The notes: generated by a model from the sequence alone, not told the origin. A DNA stretch of 64,000 bases from Lachnospiraceae bacterium UBA3287 (GCA_002362155.1 DETN01000131.1:1-64000), one strand, 5' to 3'. Shown: positions 41,421 to 50,089, counted from the stretch's first letter. Translations and numbers: made by a program.

Positions 41421-41960
41421 TCAGGGCCGGATCTTCAGGGGAGAGTCGCAGTACTGGCACTTATTGTTCCTTCCTCTGATCACCGTATTCCTGGCGCCGC
41501 AGCCGGGACATTCCACCACCAGAGTCTTCTCCATCTCCTCCCGGGCCTTCTCCTCTCTGGCAACAGAGATCAGGAAGACTTTCCCGGATCCGAAATCGGG
41601 CCTGATGCCGGTCATGAAATTCTTATCCAGCAGGATCTGCAGGATCCTTTCCATGTTTCCCCGGATCCCCGCTTCCTTCTGAAGGGCCGCAAGGCTGATG
41701 CTGGTCCCGGAGGTGCGCTCAAGGACGCCGGCGATCCGCCCGGCATACCGGACGCGGATCCTTCTGATCAGGATCCTGAAAAAGGGAAAGGCAAAAATGA
41801 ACATGACAAGGGCGTCCGCAATGATATCCGTACTTGTGATCCCGGTGCTCAGGTCATCCGCAACAATGCTGATCCCCGCAGCGATAAAGATCCCCAGCAC
41901 TGCCAGAACCGGAATCTCCCATATGCGGTTTTTTGCCTTCCTTGTCAGAAACTCTTCCAT
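41421..41960 (-). CDS. Two-helix membrane protein with C-terminal zinc ribbon
   Basis: The start at 41960 has AAAGGA 9 bp upstream; two earlier in-frame ATGs lack sites. The 179-residue protein has two hydrophobic segments (WEIPVLAVLGIFIAAGISIV and DIIADALVMFIFAFPFF), a cytoplasmic region of about 90 residues that looks like a winged-helix fold (SISLAALQKEAGIRGNMERI), and a zinc ribbon CPGCGARN...CQYC at the end. I recognise no exact family, but small proteins of this plan are common in Clostridia. It has its own promoter and terminator. Confidence 0.65.
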   Translation of the reverse strand: MEEFLTRKAKNRIWEIPVLAVLGIFIAAGISIVADDLSTGITSTDIIADALVMFIFAFPFFRILIRRIRVRYAGRIAGVLERTSGTSISLAALQKEAGIRGNMERILQILLDKNFMTGIRPDFGSGKVFLISVAREEKAREEMEKTLVVECPGCGARNTVIRGRNNKCQYCDSPLKIRP

Positions 41961-42013
41961 CCGTGTCATTCCTTTCATGCCGGGAGCCTGCGGCCTTCCT
42001 TACGCCTGCCCCG

Positions 42014-42041
42014 ATTATAACACATCCGGAGGCGGGCTCAA
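42014..42041 (-). promoter_or_regulatory. Promoter of the zinc-ribbon membrane protein gene
   Basis: Minus strand TTGAGC, 16 bp, TATAAT with an upstream TG; the serpin stop lies just 4 bp upstream of it. Confidence 0.62.
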
Positions 42042-42044
42042 GCA

Positions 42045-43373
42045 TTAACCTGCCTGGTTGACCACGCCTGTGAACAGGGGAACGCCTTCCACAGAGCGGA
42101 CTGCAAATACAAAGGGCCTGTCCAGGGTAAAATCGGCTTCCTCTTCTATCAGGGCCGCGCCTGCTGCCATCATGGCCGTAAACGCCGCGGCTTCTATGCC
42201 CTCTTCATCGATCTTTACTCTGGCGCTGTGGACGGCCTGGTCGATGCAGATCCCGGAAGCGTCCGTCAGAGGAGAAAAGTCCGATGTCTGCGCATCAAAG
42301 GCCTTCTCGATGCCCAGAGCCTTAAGGCCCGGGACCAGGTTCAGGGAAGTGGTCAGATCAAATTTCGGAATGGACGCATGGATCATGGCGCTCTTGGTAT
42401 TTTCCCATTCCCAGGGCTCTTCCATGGTCAGAAGACGTCCCAGCTCCTCATCCTCTAACAGGGCTTGGGGGCTGACTCCCTCTGCCGGCAGGATAAAGAG
42501 CATGGAGCCTGCTCCGACCAGATATTTTTCATAGACAGTAAAGTTCTCTCCCAGGTAAAGGGTGCCGATGCCGTCCTGGTGCATGAAGTCGGCCTGAATG
42601 TCACCGCCCGCTCCGTGAAAGGTATCCGGAGCCGTAAAGGCTTCTTCAAAGGGATCCGACCATCCGGCCTTGAGCCATATGGTGGACGCCAGGGCCGCTA
42701 TGGTGTCGGGATCAAAAGTAAGGGACTGTGCCTGATCCTTCAGAAGGTCTCCCGTCATCTCGTTCAGCCAGTCGTGAAAGGCTTCGTTCATCTGCTCTGA
42801 CCCCATCTCCCCTTCAAAAACAGAGGCGTGGAGCTTTTCCTCCATCCGGTCCGCCGTCTCCTTTCTGCAGGTGCCGGCGTTGTCGATCCAGAGGGAATTG
42901 CCCAGAAGGCACTTTGCTCTCTCGCTGTCCTGACTGAGCCCCTCCCAGAGAGCGGCCGTCCTGTCTTCCACGTCCTCCAGCGACTTTGTATGGATGGCGT
43001 CCAGGATCTGCTGCCGGGTCTCCGTGTCCGTGACCCCGGCCAGAAGTCCCAGAGCCAGATAGACATTAACGGGTGAGTAGATATGGTTTTTCCCGTCCTC
43101 TGCGCCCAGAAAGACCGGGGCGGAATCCAGGTAAAAGGCCCGAAGTTCCGCAAGTTTTTCCTGCTTCAGTTCGTACATGCCGTTTTCCTCTTCTTCTCCG
43201 ACGGTCTCCTCCTCAGTCTCTTCTTCGGGAAGGTCTTCCCCGGGATCTTCTCTTTCTTCCAGGGGAACGACGTCCTCTCCGGGAGAGAGGGGCGCTGCCC
43301 CGCCGCAGCCGGTCATAAGGGCCGCTGCAAGAAGCACTGCTGTCAGTTTCTTATATAAATATCTGTTTTTCAT
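42045..43373 (-). CDS. Serpin-family lipoprotein
   Basis: The start at 43373 has AAGGAGG 8 bp upstream. The 442-residue protein has a lipobox LMTGCG, an acidic Glu/Asp-rich linker (about residues 30-65), then a full serpin domain: NHIYSPVNVYLALGLLAGVT, STIWLKAGWSDPF, and near the end the inhibitory hinge DEEGIEAAAFTAMMAAGAAL before LDRPFVFAV. The hinge keeps small residues (G, A, A, A, T, A), so an inhibitory function is likely. Target protease and P1 residue cannot be fixed from sequence. Surface placement may protect against host or neighbour proteases. Confidence 0.93.
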   Translation of the reverse strand: MKNRYLYKKLTAVLLAAALMTGCGGAAPLSPGEDVVPLEEREDPGEDLPEEETEEETVGEEEENGMYELKQEKLAELRAFYLDSAPVFLGAEDGKNHIYSPVNVYLALGLLAGVTDTETRQQILDAIHTKSLEDVEDRTAALWEGLSQDSERAKCLLGNSLWIDNAGTCRKETADRMEEKLHASVFEGEMGSEQMNEAFHDWLNEMTGDLLKDQAQSLTFDPDTIAALASTIWLKAGWSDPFEEAFTAPDTFHGAGGDIQADFMHQDGIGTLYLGENFTVYEKYLVGAGSMLFILPAEGVSPQALLEDEELGRLLTMEEPWEWENTKSAMIHASIPKFDLTTSLNLVPGLKALGIEKAFDAQTSDFSPLTDASGICIDQAVHSARVKIDEEGIEAAAFTAMMAAGAALIEEEADFTLDRPFVFAVRSVEGVPLFTGVVNQAG

Positions 43374-43696
43374 CCGGTCTGCCTCCTTCATCAGCAAAAA
43401 CAGTTTCTACGCTTCTACAGATACAGTATACTGCAGGAGCCGTTCTGTTGCCTGCTGAAGGCAAAAAATTCAGTTTACCCCTGCAGGCCTGCTGCGGCTC
43501 AGGGGACAGACTTTTGTTCGTTTTCTGATATTACCAGGCCTTTTTCAGGACATTTCCTTTCAGGTAGAGGTTTCCTCTGACTTCCTTTTTCACCGCTTCC
43601 GGTTCTCCCCGCCCGGCCGGATATGCCGGATTCTGCCGGGAACATTCCAAATGCCCGCACGCCTCCCTGGTATCGTATATATTTCTTCGGACAGAC
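43374..43696. other. Intergenic region upstream of the serpin gene
   Basis: About 320 bp. A weak -10-like TATACT lies on the minus strand near 43425-43430, with no good -35. The rest is T-rich on the plus strand and holds no coding pattern that I trust. I see no RNA element. Confidence 0.35.
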
Positions 43697-43733
43697 AAAA
43701 AAGTCTGACTGCAAGCTTATATTTACAGTCAGG
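43697..43733 (-). terminator. Terminator of the LDH-family gene
   Basis: Minus strand CCTGACTG and CAGTCAGA form an 8-bp stem, then TTTTTT. Confidence 0.75.
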
Positions 43734-43771
43734 CTTTCTGTTTGTCTTTATGTGATCCCGCTTTCCTGTGG

Positions 43772-44734
43772 TCATGCCAGAACGGAATCTGCGATCCTGA
43801 TAGCTTCCTGCATCTTGGCCGCACTCTTTTCCAGCAGATCGTATTCATGATGGGTCCATTTTTCTTCCAGGCGCTGCTCTACACCCGCCACGCCGATGAT
43901 GGAAGGCAGGGAAATGGCCACTCCCGACAGGCCGTATTCGCCCTGCAGGGTGGATGTGACGGGAGCAATGGTCAGACGCTGGTTCAGCACCGCGTCCGCC
44001 AGGGAGCATACGCAGGTGGCGATCCCGTAGTGGGTCCTTCCCTTGGCCCGGATGATCTCGGCGCCCATGTTCTTGACTCTTTCGTACAGTTCTTCCTTCT
44101 GCTCGTCGCCCCAGGCCAGCTTTACGTTCTGGCAGTACTCGTCCATGGGAACACCCGCAATGGCCAGTCTGCTCCATACAGGGAACTGGGTATCGCCGTG
44201 TTCTCCCACGATGTTGCACTTGACCGCCTCCACGTGGATCCTGGTATAGTTGGCGATCCCCCGCACCAGGCGGGAGGTATCCAGGACGCAGCCTGTGCCG
44301 AAGACTCTGCCGGCCGGCAGGTCCATCCAGCGGTCGCATACATAGGTCATGATGTCCACGGGGTTGGAGACCACCATGATGGTCCCTCTGGTGTAGTACT
44401 CCAGGATCGAGTCCACAACACTCTTCATGATCAGGACGTTGTCCTGGATCAGCTCCAGTCTGGATTCTCCGGGCCTTCTGCTCCGTCCGGCGGTAATAAT
44501 GATCAGGTCTGAGTCTCTGATATCCTCATAGCCGCCGCAGCGGACGGACGAAGATCCCATGTAGGGGATGCCGTGCTGGATGTCCAGGGCTTCTCCCACA
44601 GCCTTTGGTTCGTTCTTATCGATCAGGATGATCTCACGGGCCAGATTGCGGATGGTCAGGGCATAGGCAATGGATGAACCGACGTAGCCGGCGCCTATGA
44701 TGACGACCTTTCTGTTTCCGATATGCATATTCAT
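43772..44734 (-). CDS. LDH/MDH-family 2-oxoacid dehydrogenase with Arg at the specificity site
   Basis: A 320-residue NAD-dependent enzyme. The nucleotide fold is VVIIGAGYVGSSIAYAL, catalytic motifs are VLDTSRLVRGI (Arg155) and VGEHGDTQFPVWS (His179). Overall it looks like an L-lactate dehydrogenase (the GEHGDTQ and LQGEYGLSGV segments). However the mobile loop is TAGRSRRPGESR: the residue that is Gln in lactate dehydrogenase (Gln102 by convention) is Arg86 here. Arg at this site is the classic malate-dehydrogenase choice. Activity on oxaloacetate or another 2-oxoacid is therefore possible. It is monocistronic. The ribosome site AAGGAGG is 14 bp from the ATG, a little far. Confidence 0.9.
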   Translation of the reverse strand: MNMHIGNRKVVIIGAGYVGSSIAYALTIRNLAREIILIDKNEPKAVGEALDIQHGIPYMGSSSVRCGGYEDIRDSDLIIITAGRSRRPGESRLELIQDNVLIMKSVVDSILEYYTRGTIMVVSNPVDIMTYVCDRWMDLPAGRVFGTGCVLDTSRLVRGIANYTRIHVEAVKCNIVGEHGDTQFPVWSRLAIAGVPMDEYCQNVKLAWGDEQKEELYERVKNMGAEIIRAKGRTHYGIATCVCSLADAVLNQRLTIAPVTSTLQGEYGLSGVAISLPSIIGVAGVEQRLEEKWTHHEYDLLEKSAAKMQEAIRIADSVLA

Positions 44735-44769
44735 GAAATGAAGTAATCCTCCTTCAAAGTATATAGTTT

Positions 44770-44808
44770 AAAAAAGGAACTCACTGCCGGAGGCAGTGAA
44801 GTCCCTTT
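44770..44808 (-). terminator. Terminator of the PanE-like gene
   Basis: Minus strand GGGACTTCACTGCC and GGCAGTGAGTTCC form an interrupted stem, then TTTTTT. Confidence 0.8.
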
Positions 44809-44940
44809 TCATTCTGATCAGCCGTTTTACAGCATTCTTCACATGCGTTTTATTATACACTGAAGATATCAAAAAAGATATATAAAGATGAAGGCCTTTT
44901 TCGGCACAGGTATTGTCTTTTTCAACGAAGGCAGTGTTTT

Positions 44941-45873
44941 TTACCTGAAGCCGAATTTAGCAGCTGCTCTGTCATAGGCCGGAACCGGAATATAATATTT
45001 CCTGCCCAGGCGGCAGACTTCGAAGATCTGACCGTCGATCTCCGACCGTCCTCCCAGCCTGACATCCTTCTGCAGAGAGGTGGTAAAGGAGGGATCCAGA
45101 GAATCCAGGATCCTCAGGTTGGTCTCCACCAGATCCGTATCGAAGGTGATGTGCATGGCTCTGGCGATCTCCTCGATCTCCCGGACGCATTCGATATACA
45201 TCTGCCGGGGCTCTCCCTCCTTCTGCAGGGCCTGGGCCGTGCAGTCATAGTAAAGCCCCACCGCGCTGTTGGGAGAGACCATGGAGAACTTCTGCAGGGT
45301 ATCCCGGCGGATGTTGTCGGAATAGACCGCCGTGATGCCGGCATCCTCCAGATCCTGCCTGACCTTCTCCAAAAGGGGATTTCCCGTGCGGCCGTCCACT
45401 TCCCCGTAGAGAACGCGGAAAATATCGCTGACCATGCGGATGACGCCGGGCTCCTCCACGGAGGCGGCGATATACATGCAGCCGTTCAGGACATGGAGGC
45501 CCGGGTTGTCCCGGGCGATCTTTTCCCCGGTCCCGTATACGTTCTGGATGGGGATCACGATGGTGCCCTCTCCCGCAGATCTCTGCAGGACGTCATAGAC
45601 CTCCTCCACCGAATAATACTTGGTGCAGAGAAAGATGATATCGGGCTTGGGAGCGACGCCGGAAAGAAGCTCTTCGTATTCCTCCTCCGTCATGGCGGGA
45701 AGAAATACGGACCACTCCGATCCGCCCTTCCGGACCCGCAGGCCTTTTTCACGGATCGCCTGGCGTTTTTCTCCTCTGGCGATCAGGGTCACGTTCTTTC
45801 CTGCCCTTTTCATATATGCAGCGATGGCGCCGCCCGTTCCGCCTGCGCCAATGACCAGATATCTCAGTTCCAT
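44941..45873 (-). CDS. PanE/ApbA-type ketopantoate reductase-like protein
   Basis: The start at 45873 has AAGGAG 8 bp upstream; the open frame above it crosses another gene's terminator. The 310-residue protein has the NADPH-binding start LRYLVIGAGGTGGAIAAYMK, then LIARGEKRQAIREKGL and DIIFLCTKYYSVEEV, and a C-terminal domain with KFSMVSPNSAVG and SLDPSFTTSLQKDVRLGGRSE, which matches the S-x-x-Q-D region of ketopantoate reductases. No pan genes are nearby, so it may reduce a different 2-oxoacid. It has its own extended -10 box at 45920-45928. Confidence 0.85.
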   Translation of the reverse strand: MELRYLVIGAGGTGGAIAAYMKRAGKNVTLIARGEKRQAIREKGLRVRKGGSEWSVFLPAMTEEEYEELLSGVAPKPDIIFLCTKYYSVEEVYDVLQRSAGEGTIVIPIQNVYGTGEKIARDNPGLHVLNGCMYIAASVEEPGVIRMVSDIFRVLYGEVDGRTGNPLLEKVRQDLEDAGITAVYSDNIRRDTLQKFSMVSPNSAVGLYYDCTAQALQKEGEPRQMYIECVREIEEIARAMHITFDTDLVETNLRILDSLDPSFTTSLQKDVRLGGRSEIDGQIFEVCRLGRKYYIPVPAYDRAAAKFGFR

Positions 45874-45929
45874 ATCCAGATACTCCTTCCTGCCGGTCCC
45901 TTCCCGGAATCTTTCCCCTATTATATCAG

Positions 45930-45959
45930 AAAAAGCCCGGGACGCCACCGTGTCCCGGG
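45930..45959 (-). terminator. Terminator of the LURP-one-like gene
   Basis: CCCGGGAC and GTCCCGGG form an 8-bp stem, then TTTTT on the minus strand. An extended -10 element (TGATATAAT, 45920-45928) for the panE-like gene follows directly. Confidence 0.85.
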
Positions 45960-46018
45960 ACAGACAGTTTAAGATGAGAGCAGAATCCTGTCCGCATCCC
46001 GGCAGAGGACCAGAAATA

Positions 46019-46531
46019 TCAGCTGTTCGAAGAAGAGCCCGAGGATACGGATACGGATGCCGCCTCCGAATCCATGACCGCATCAATGGCCAGGACCACG
46101 GAAAGGACCATGGCCTCGTCCTGCCCGTCTTCAATATCGATCTCATAGGCGTCTCCCCAGGAGAGCCATACCTTATGGACGCTGACGATGGGCATGCCGT
46201 GATGGGTGATCTCATAATCATGCTCCAGGAAGGACCCGGAGACCTGCCAGTCCGGTCCCTCTATGACATAACTGGGACGGAAAAAGGTGAATTCCTTTCG
46301 GATCTCCGCCACCAGGATGCCGCCGTAAAAAACATGGAACCTGGGCAGAAAAGTCAGAAGCTTCTGCTGGATATAGGCCACCTCTTCCTCTCTGGTATTA
46401 TAGATATGAAGCTTCTTGCCCAGAGAGAGGAACTCTCCCTCCACGTAGTAGACATCTGTGTCGTATTCATCTCTGATGGTAAAACGGTCCTTCAGGGAAA
46501 AGACCTTCTGCTGCATATACAGTCTGCTCAT
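46019..46531 (-). CDS. LURP-one-related (YxjI-type) protein
   Basis: The start at 46531 follows AGGAGG. The 170-residue protein opens RLYMQQKVFSLKDRFTI, has GEFLSLGKKLHIYNTREEEVAYI and GPDWQVSGSFLEHDYEI and ends with a Ser-rich tail. This is the tubby-like LURP-one-related fold, made of 12 beta strands around a helix. The molecular role is unknown; plant and Bacillus members may bind lipids. It is soluble, monocistronic and of usual length. Confidence 0.85.
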   Translation of the reverse strand: MSRLYMQQKVFSLKDRFTIRDEYDTDVYYVEGEFLSLGKKLHIYNTREEEVAYIQQKLLTFLPRFHVFYGGILVAEIRKEFTFFRPSYVIEGPDWQVSGSFLEHDYEITHHGMPIVSVHKVWLSWGDAYEIDIEDGQDEAMVLSVVLAIDAVMDSEAASVSVSSGSSSNS

Positions 46532-46655
46532 ATGATGACCTCCTGTTCTGACTGAAATAGCATCTTTCTTTTTCATACCACAGGCAGGGCGGAAAGGCCA
46601 GTATGCATTCTGTTAAAAAGGATATCTCCCATATGGGCCGCTTCCCTCCGCAGGA

Positions 46656-46901
46656 TCATCTCTCCCCGGCAAAGGCAAGGTCGGCGGATGCGGCAGAAGG
46701 CTCCTCTGTGTCCTCTGCCGGCTCCTCTTTTCCCTCCGCTTTCAGTACGCAGCAGATGCCCTGGTGCTCCCTGCAGTGGCTGCTTCCCAGGGCGGCCGCT
46801 CTGCGGCAGCCCACCATGCTGCATTTGCGTCCTCCGAAAGTACATCCCACCAGCCAGATCATGACCATAAACAGCAGTCCTGTCATCATTATCTTTTTCA
46901 T
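46656..46901 (-). CDS. Small Cys-rich lipoprotein
   Basis: A 81-residue protein with an AAAGGAGG site just before the ATG, one of the best sites in the window. The signal ends in the lipobox WLVGC (Cys20). The mature part has RKCSMVGCRRAAALGSSHC then REHQGICC: a Cys-x4-Cys...Cys-x2-His arrangement that looks like a small zinc finger. It then ends in a Glu/Ala-rich tail. A zinc-finger-like motif on a surface lipoprotein is unusual; metal binding or disulfide formation is possible. I recognise no family. Confidence 0.65.
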   Translation of the reverse strand: MKKIMMTGLLFMVMIWLVGCTFGGRKCSMVGCRRAAALGSSHCREHQGICCVLKAEGKEEPAEDTEEPSAASADLAFAGER

Positions 46902-47014
46902 CCCGACCTCCTTTTGTTTCTTTTCTATGGTCCAAGATTCTCACACAGATTATCCGTTTTTGCGGACAATGGAGAACAAGTTAACAACTTTCCTCTGTTC
47001 CCTCAGGCCGATGA

Positions 47015-47023
47015 TGATATAAT
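47015..47023 (+). promoter_or_regulatory. Extended -10 element upstream of hflK
   Basis: TGATATAAT, 32 bp before the hflK start. No strong -35 box at 17 bp. Confidence 0.45.
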
Positions 47024-47054
47024 GACTGCAGTAATCGCAAAAAGGAGGTGCCAA

Positions 47055-48107
47055 ATGCCTGACCCCAATCTTTTTAACAAGCAACCCGGACCGGAGGATC
47101 CCGGCCCCGCCGCTCCCAGGAAAGCCTCTTCGGGCAAAGGCGGCGGCTTTATGAACAGGGTATCTTCCCTGCTGCTGCCTGTCTTTGTCGTCCTTCTGAT
47201 CCTGGCCGCTGTGTCCAGCTCCTTCTACACCCTTTCCGAAACGGAAAGCGCCGTAGTGACCACCCTGGGCCAGGCCACTGTCAACAACAATAAGGGCCTG
47301 CAGTTCAAGATCCCCTTCATCCAGCATGTGGAAAAGGTCAATACCACGATCCGCAGCATGGAGATCGGATATATTGAATCCGGCGAAGGCTATTACCACA
47401 ACGTGGAAAGCGAGTCCATCATGATCACCTCTGACATGAACTTCGTGGACATCGACTTCTACGTGACCTATCAGGTGACGGATCCCCTTCAGTACATGTA
47501 TGCCTCGGAAGATCCCGAGCTGATCCTGAAGAATCTGATCCAGTCCACCATCCGCGGTACGGTCAGCGCCTATACGGTAGACTCAGCCCTGACCACGGGC
47601 AAGTCCGAGATCCAGCAGAATATCAAGACCATCGTCATGGATGAACTGGAGGACCAGAATATCGGTCTGTCCCTGATCGATATCTCCATTCAGGACGTGG
47701 AGCCCCCCACCGACCAGATCAAGGAAGCCTTCTCAGAGGTGGAGAACGCCAGACAGAGCAAGGAGTCCGCTCTGAACGAAGCCAACCAGTACCGCAACGA
47801 GCAGATCCCCGCGGCGGAGGCAAAGGCCGATAAGATCGTTCAGGAAGCGGAAGCCAGAAAGACTGCCCGCATCAACGAGGCCAACGGCCAGGTGGCCCGC
47901 TTCAACAGCGAGTACGCCGAATATACCAAGTATCCTCTGATCACAAGACAGCGTATGTTCTATGAAGCCATGGAAGATATCCTGCCGGGCGTAAAGATCA
48001 TTATCAACAACGACGAAGGAGGCAGCACCCAAAGGACCTATCTGGGCGATCTGGACGGGAGCTTCTCCCAGGCCCAGGATGCCGCACAGAACGGAGGTGG
48101 TCAGTAG
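47055..48107 (+). CDS. hflK: SPFH protein HflK
   Basis: Start at 47055 has AAAGGAGGTG 4 bp upstream. The 350-residue protein has a Gly/Pro-rich cytoplasmic start, a single membrane helix (LLLPVFVVLLILAAVSSSFY), and then the SPFH/Band 7 domain from about residue 60 (SETESAVVTTLGQATVNN), ending in a helical tail with EANQYRNEQIPAAEAKADKI typical of HflK. HflK and HflC form a cage around FtsH in the membrane and modulate its proteolysis. HflC is 2 bp downstream. FtsH itself is not in the window. Confidence 0.93.
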   Translation: MPDPNLFNKQPGPEDPGPAAPRKASSGKGGGFMNRVSSLLLPVFVVLLILAAVSSSFYTLSETESAVVTTLGQATVNNNKGLQFKIPFIQHVEKVNTTIRSMEIGYIESGEGYYHNVESESIMITSDMNFVDIDFYVTYQVTDPLQYMYASEDPELILKNLIQSTIRGTVSAYTVDSALTTGKSEIQQNIKTIVMDELEDQNIGLSLIDISIQDVEPPTDQIKEAFSEVENARQSKESALNEANQYRNEQIPAAEAKADKIVQEAEARKTARINEANGQVARFNSEYAEYTKYPLITRQRMFYEAMEDILPGVKIIINNDEGGSTQRTYLGDLDGSFSQAQDAAQNGGGQ

Positions 48108-48109
48108 TA

Positions 48110-49120
48110 ATGAAGAAACATTCCGGAACGATCATCGTCATCCTGCTGGCTCTGTTTGCCGTTATAAATCTGGCCTCGGTCATTACCTATCCCAATGAAT
48201 ACAAGGTCATCAAGACCATGGGAAAGATCTCCCGGGTCACCACAGAGCCCGGCTTTTCCCTGCGGGTCCCTCTGATCCAGAGCGAGACCACCATTCCCAA
48301 GTCCAGACAGCTCTATGACATAGCTCCTACCGAGATCTATACCTCCGACAAGAAAAAGATGGAAGTAGACGCCTACATCATCTGGAGGGTCACAGATCCC
48401 GTTAAATTTACCCAGACCCTGAACTCCTCCACCACCAGCGCGGAAAGCAAGATCAGCGCCATGGTCTACGGCGCCCTCAAGGCCACCGTGTCCTCCACCT
48501 CCCAGGAAGAGCTGATCGCCTCCAGGGACGCTGCCCTGGACAAGAACGTGGAAGAGGACGGCCTTTCCGATCTGGAGATCCAGGACATCACCTCCGAGGA
48601 CCTGCAGGAGGAGACCGCCGAGACCGAGGACGGCATGAAGGTCATTGACCAGAATACCAGGGTCATCTCCCTTTCCAACAAGATCCTGGACCAGCTCAGC
48701 AGGGACTACGATCCCGAACAGTACGGCATCGAGATCCAGATGGTCAAGATCAAAAAGCTGGATCTGCCCAACGAAAACAAAGATGCGGTCTACAACCGCA
48801 TGATCACAGAGCGCAGGAACATTGCGGCGGCCTACAGAGCCCAGGGCGAATCCGAAGCCCAGAAGATCCGCAACACCACCGACAGGGAGACCGCGGTCAT
48901 GCTCTCCGAAGCCCAGGCAAACGCCGACCGCCTCGAGGCCGAAGGCGAAGCAGAGTACATGAAGATCCTCTCCGACGCCTACAACGATCCCGACAAGGCA
49001 GAGTATTACCTCTTTGTCCGTCAGCTGGATGCGGCAAAGAAGAGCCTGGAAAACGGCAACACCACCCTATTCCTGGACAGCGACTCTCCTCTTGCAAGCC
49101 TCTTTGAAACAGAAAACTGA
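48110..49120 (+). CDS. hflC: SPFH protein HflC
   Basis: A 336-residue protein: an N-terminal membrane helix (TIIVILLALFAVINLASVI), SPFH domain (EYKVIKTMGKISRVTTEPGF, then ALKATVSSTSQEELI), and a helical tail (RNIAAAYRAQGESEAQKIR). Compared with E. coli HflC it has an acidic insert of about 25 residues (LQEETAETEDGMK) before the second half of the domain. It follows hflK by 2 bp and precedes a YARHG-lectin protein by 15 bp, forming one operon. Confidence 0.93.
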   Translation: MKKHSGTIIVILLALFAVINLASVITYPNEYKVIKTMGKISRVTTEPGFSLRVPLIQSETTIPKSRQLYDIAPTEIYTSDKKKMEVDAYIIWRVTDPVKFTQTLNSSTTSAESKISAMVYGALKATVSSTSQEELIASRDAALDKNVEEDGLSDLEIQDITSEDLQEETAETEDGMKVIDQNTRVISLSNKILDQLSRDYDPEQYGIEIQMVKIKKLDLPNENKDAVYNRMITERRNIAAAYRAQGESEAQKIRNTTDRETAVMLSEAQANADRLEAEGEAEYMKILSDAYNDPDKAEYYLFVRQLDAAKKSLENGNTTLFLDSDSPLASLFETEN

Positions 49121-49135
49121 TTTGCGAGGTCCTGA

Positions 49136-50020
49136 ATGCAACATAAAATTTCTACGGGCGAAAGGTTCTTCATTGCCTTCTGCCTGCTCCTGATCCTTTG
49201 CATAGCAGCCGGATTTCCTATTCTCTACATCCGTATCTCCTCCCGGTCCCCCGAAAGGAGAGAAGCTGCCATGCCTTCCGATGTGATTTCCGACCAGCTG
49301 ACAGAAAACCTGGTCTTTACGGACTTATCCATTCCTGCTGCAGCCAGCTTCGAACAGTCGGGCCAGCTCTTTCCGGACAGTGACGAAAGAGCCCTGACGG
49401 AAGAAGACATCTCCTCTCTGAAAAGCTGTGTATCCTCGTCCTTCCAGTACCGGATCCTGATCCGCCTGGCCATCAACGAGATCTATGCCAGAAAGGGGCT
49501 TCACTTCAGCGAATCCGGTCCCTTCTGGTCCTTCTACAGCAATTTTGACTGGTATACGGACGCACTCCGGGACGGAGTCAGCGACAATGATCTGAGCGAA
49601 CAGGAAAAGGACAACGTCAGCTTCCTGACCCGCACGGAAAAGGCGGAAAGAGAAAACGCCCCCTATTACAGGGATCTGGTGGAACTGGTCCCCCTTACCG
49701 GCAGCTACGAGCAGGCCAGGCGCTATGCCACCTGTCTGGGCGGCAGCCTGATCAAGATCACCGATAACGGGACGCAGGAGATCGTAGAGGACCTGATCGG
49801 GTCCTCCGAAGCAAAAGAGCGCTTCTGGACCGCCGGGTATTATCAGGACGGCAAATGGCGCTGGGACGAAACAAGTGCCGTGGATTTCAACGCCTGGGCA
49901 GGCGGCGAACCCTCCGAAAGCGGGAGCGGCGCAAGGCTTCTGGTCTCTGAAGACGGCTCCTGGGTCACTGAAGAAGATCTGTCCAGTTCCTGTATGTTCC
50001 TGATCAGATACAACCGCTGA
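49136..50020 (+). CDS. Membrane-anchored YARHG plus C-type-lectin-like protein
   Basis: A 294-residue protein. It has an N-terminal anchor helix (FFIAFCLLLILCIAAGF), a short stalk, a YARHG domain at about residues 85-165 (the name-giving motif reads INEIYARKGLHFSES, then WYTDALRDGVSDNDLS), and a C-type-lectin-like domain from about residue 182 to the end (SYEQARRYATCLGGSLIKI, KWRWDETSAVDFNAWAGGEPS, then SSSCMFLIRYNR). The lectin-like part keeps WAGGEPS, which aligns with the W-x-x-x-EPN segment of C-type lectins, and two Cys that could bond. It is 15 bp after hflC. Its location outside and link to HflKC are inferred; a ligand is unknown. Confidence 0.85.
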   Translation: MQHKISTGERFFIAFCLLLILCIAAGFPILYIRISSRSPERREAAMPSDVISDQLTENLVFTDLSIPAAASFEQSGQLFPDSDERALTEEDISSLKSCVSSSFQYRILIRLAINEIYARKGLHFSESGPFWSFYSNFDWYTDALRDGVSDNDLSEQEKDNVSFLTRTEKAERENAPYYRDLVELVPLTGSYEQARRYATCLGGSLIKITDNGTQEIVEDLIGSSEAKERFWTAGYYQDGKWRWDETSAVDFNAWAGGEPSESGSGARLLVSEDGSWVTEEDLSSSCMFLIRYNR

Positions 50021-50045
50021 TCATCTTCATATTAAAAAACAGACA

Positions 50046-50089
50046 AGGGCCCCTTCCGTGCAGCAAATGCTGCAGACGGAAGGGGCCCT
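50046..50089. terminator. Bidirectional terminator between convergent genes
   Basis: AGGGCCCCTTCCGT pairs with ACGGAAGGGGCCCT with an inner GCAGCA/TGCTGC stem. The plus side ends TGTTAT; the minus side reaches TTTTTT after eight bases. Confidence 0.72.
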
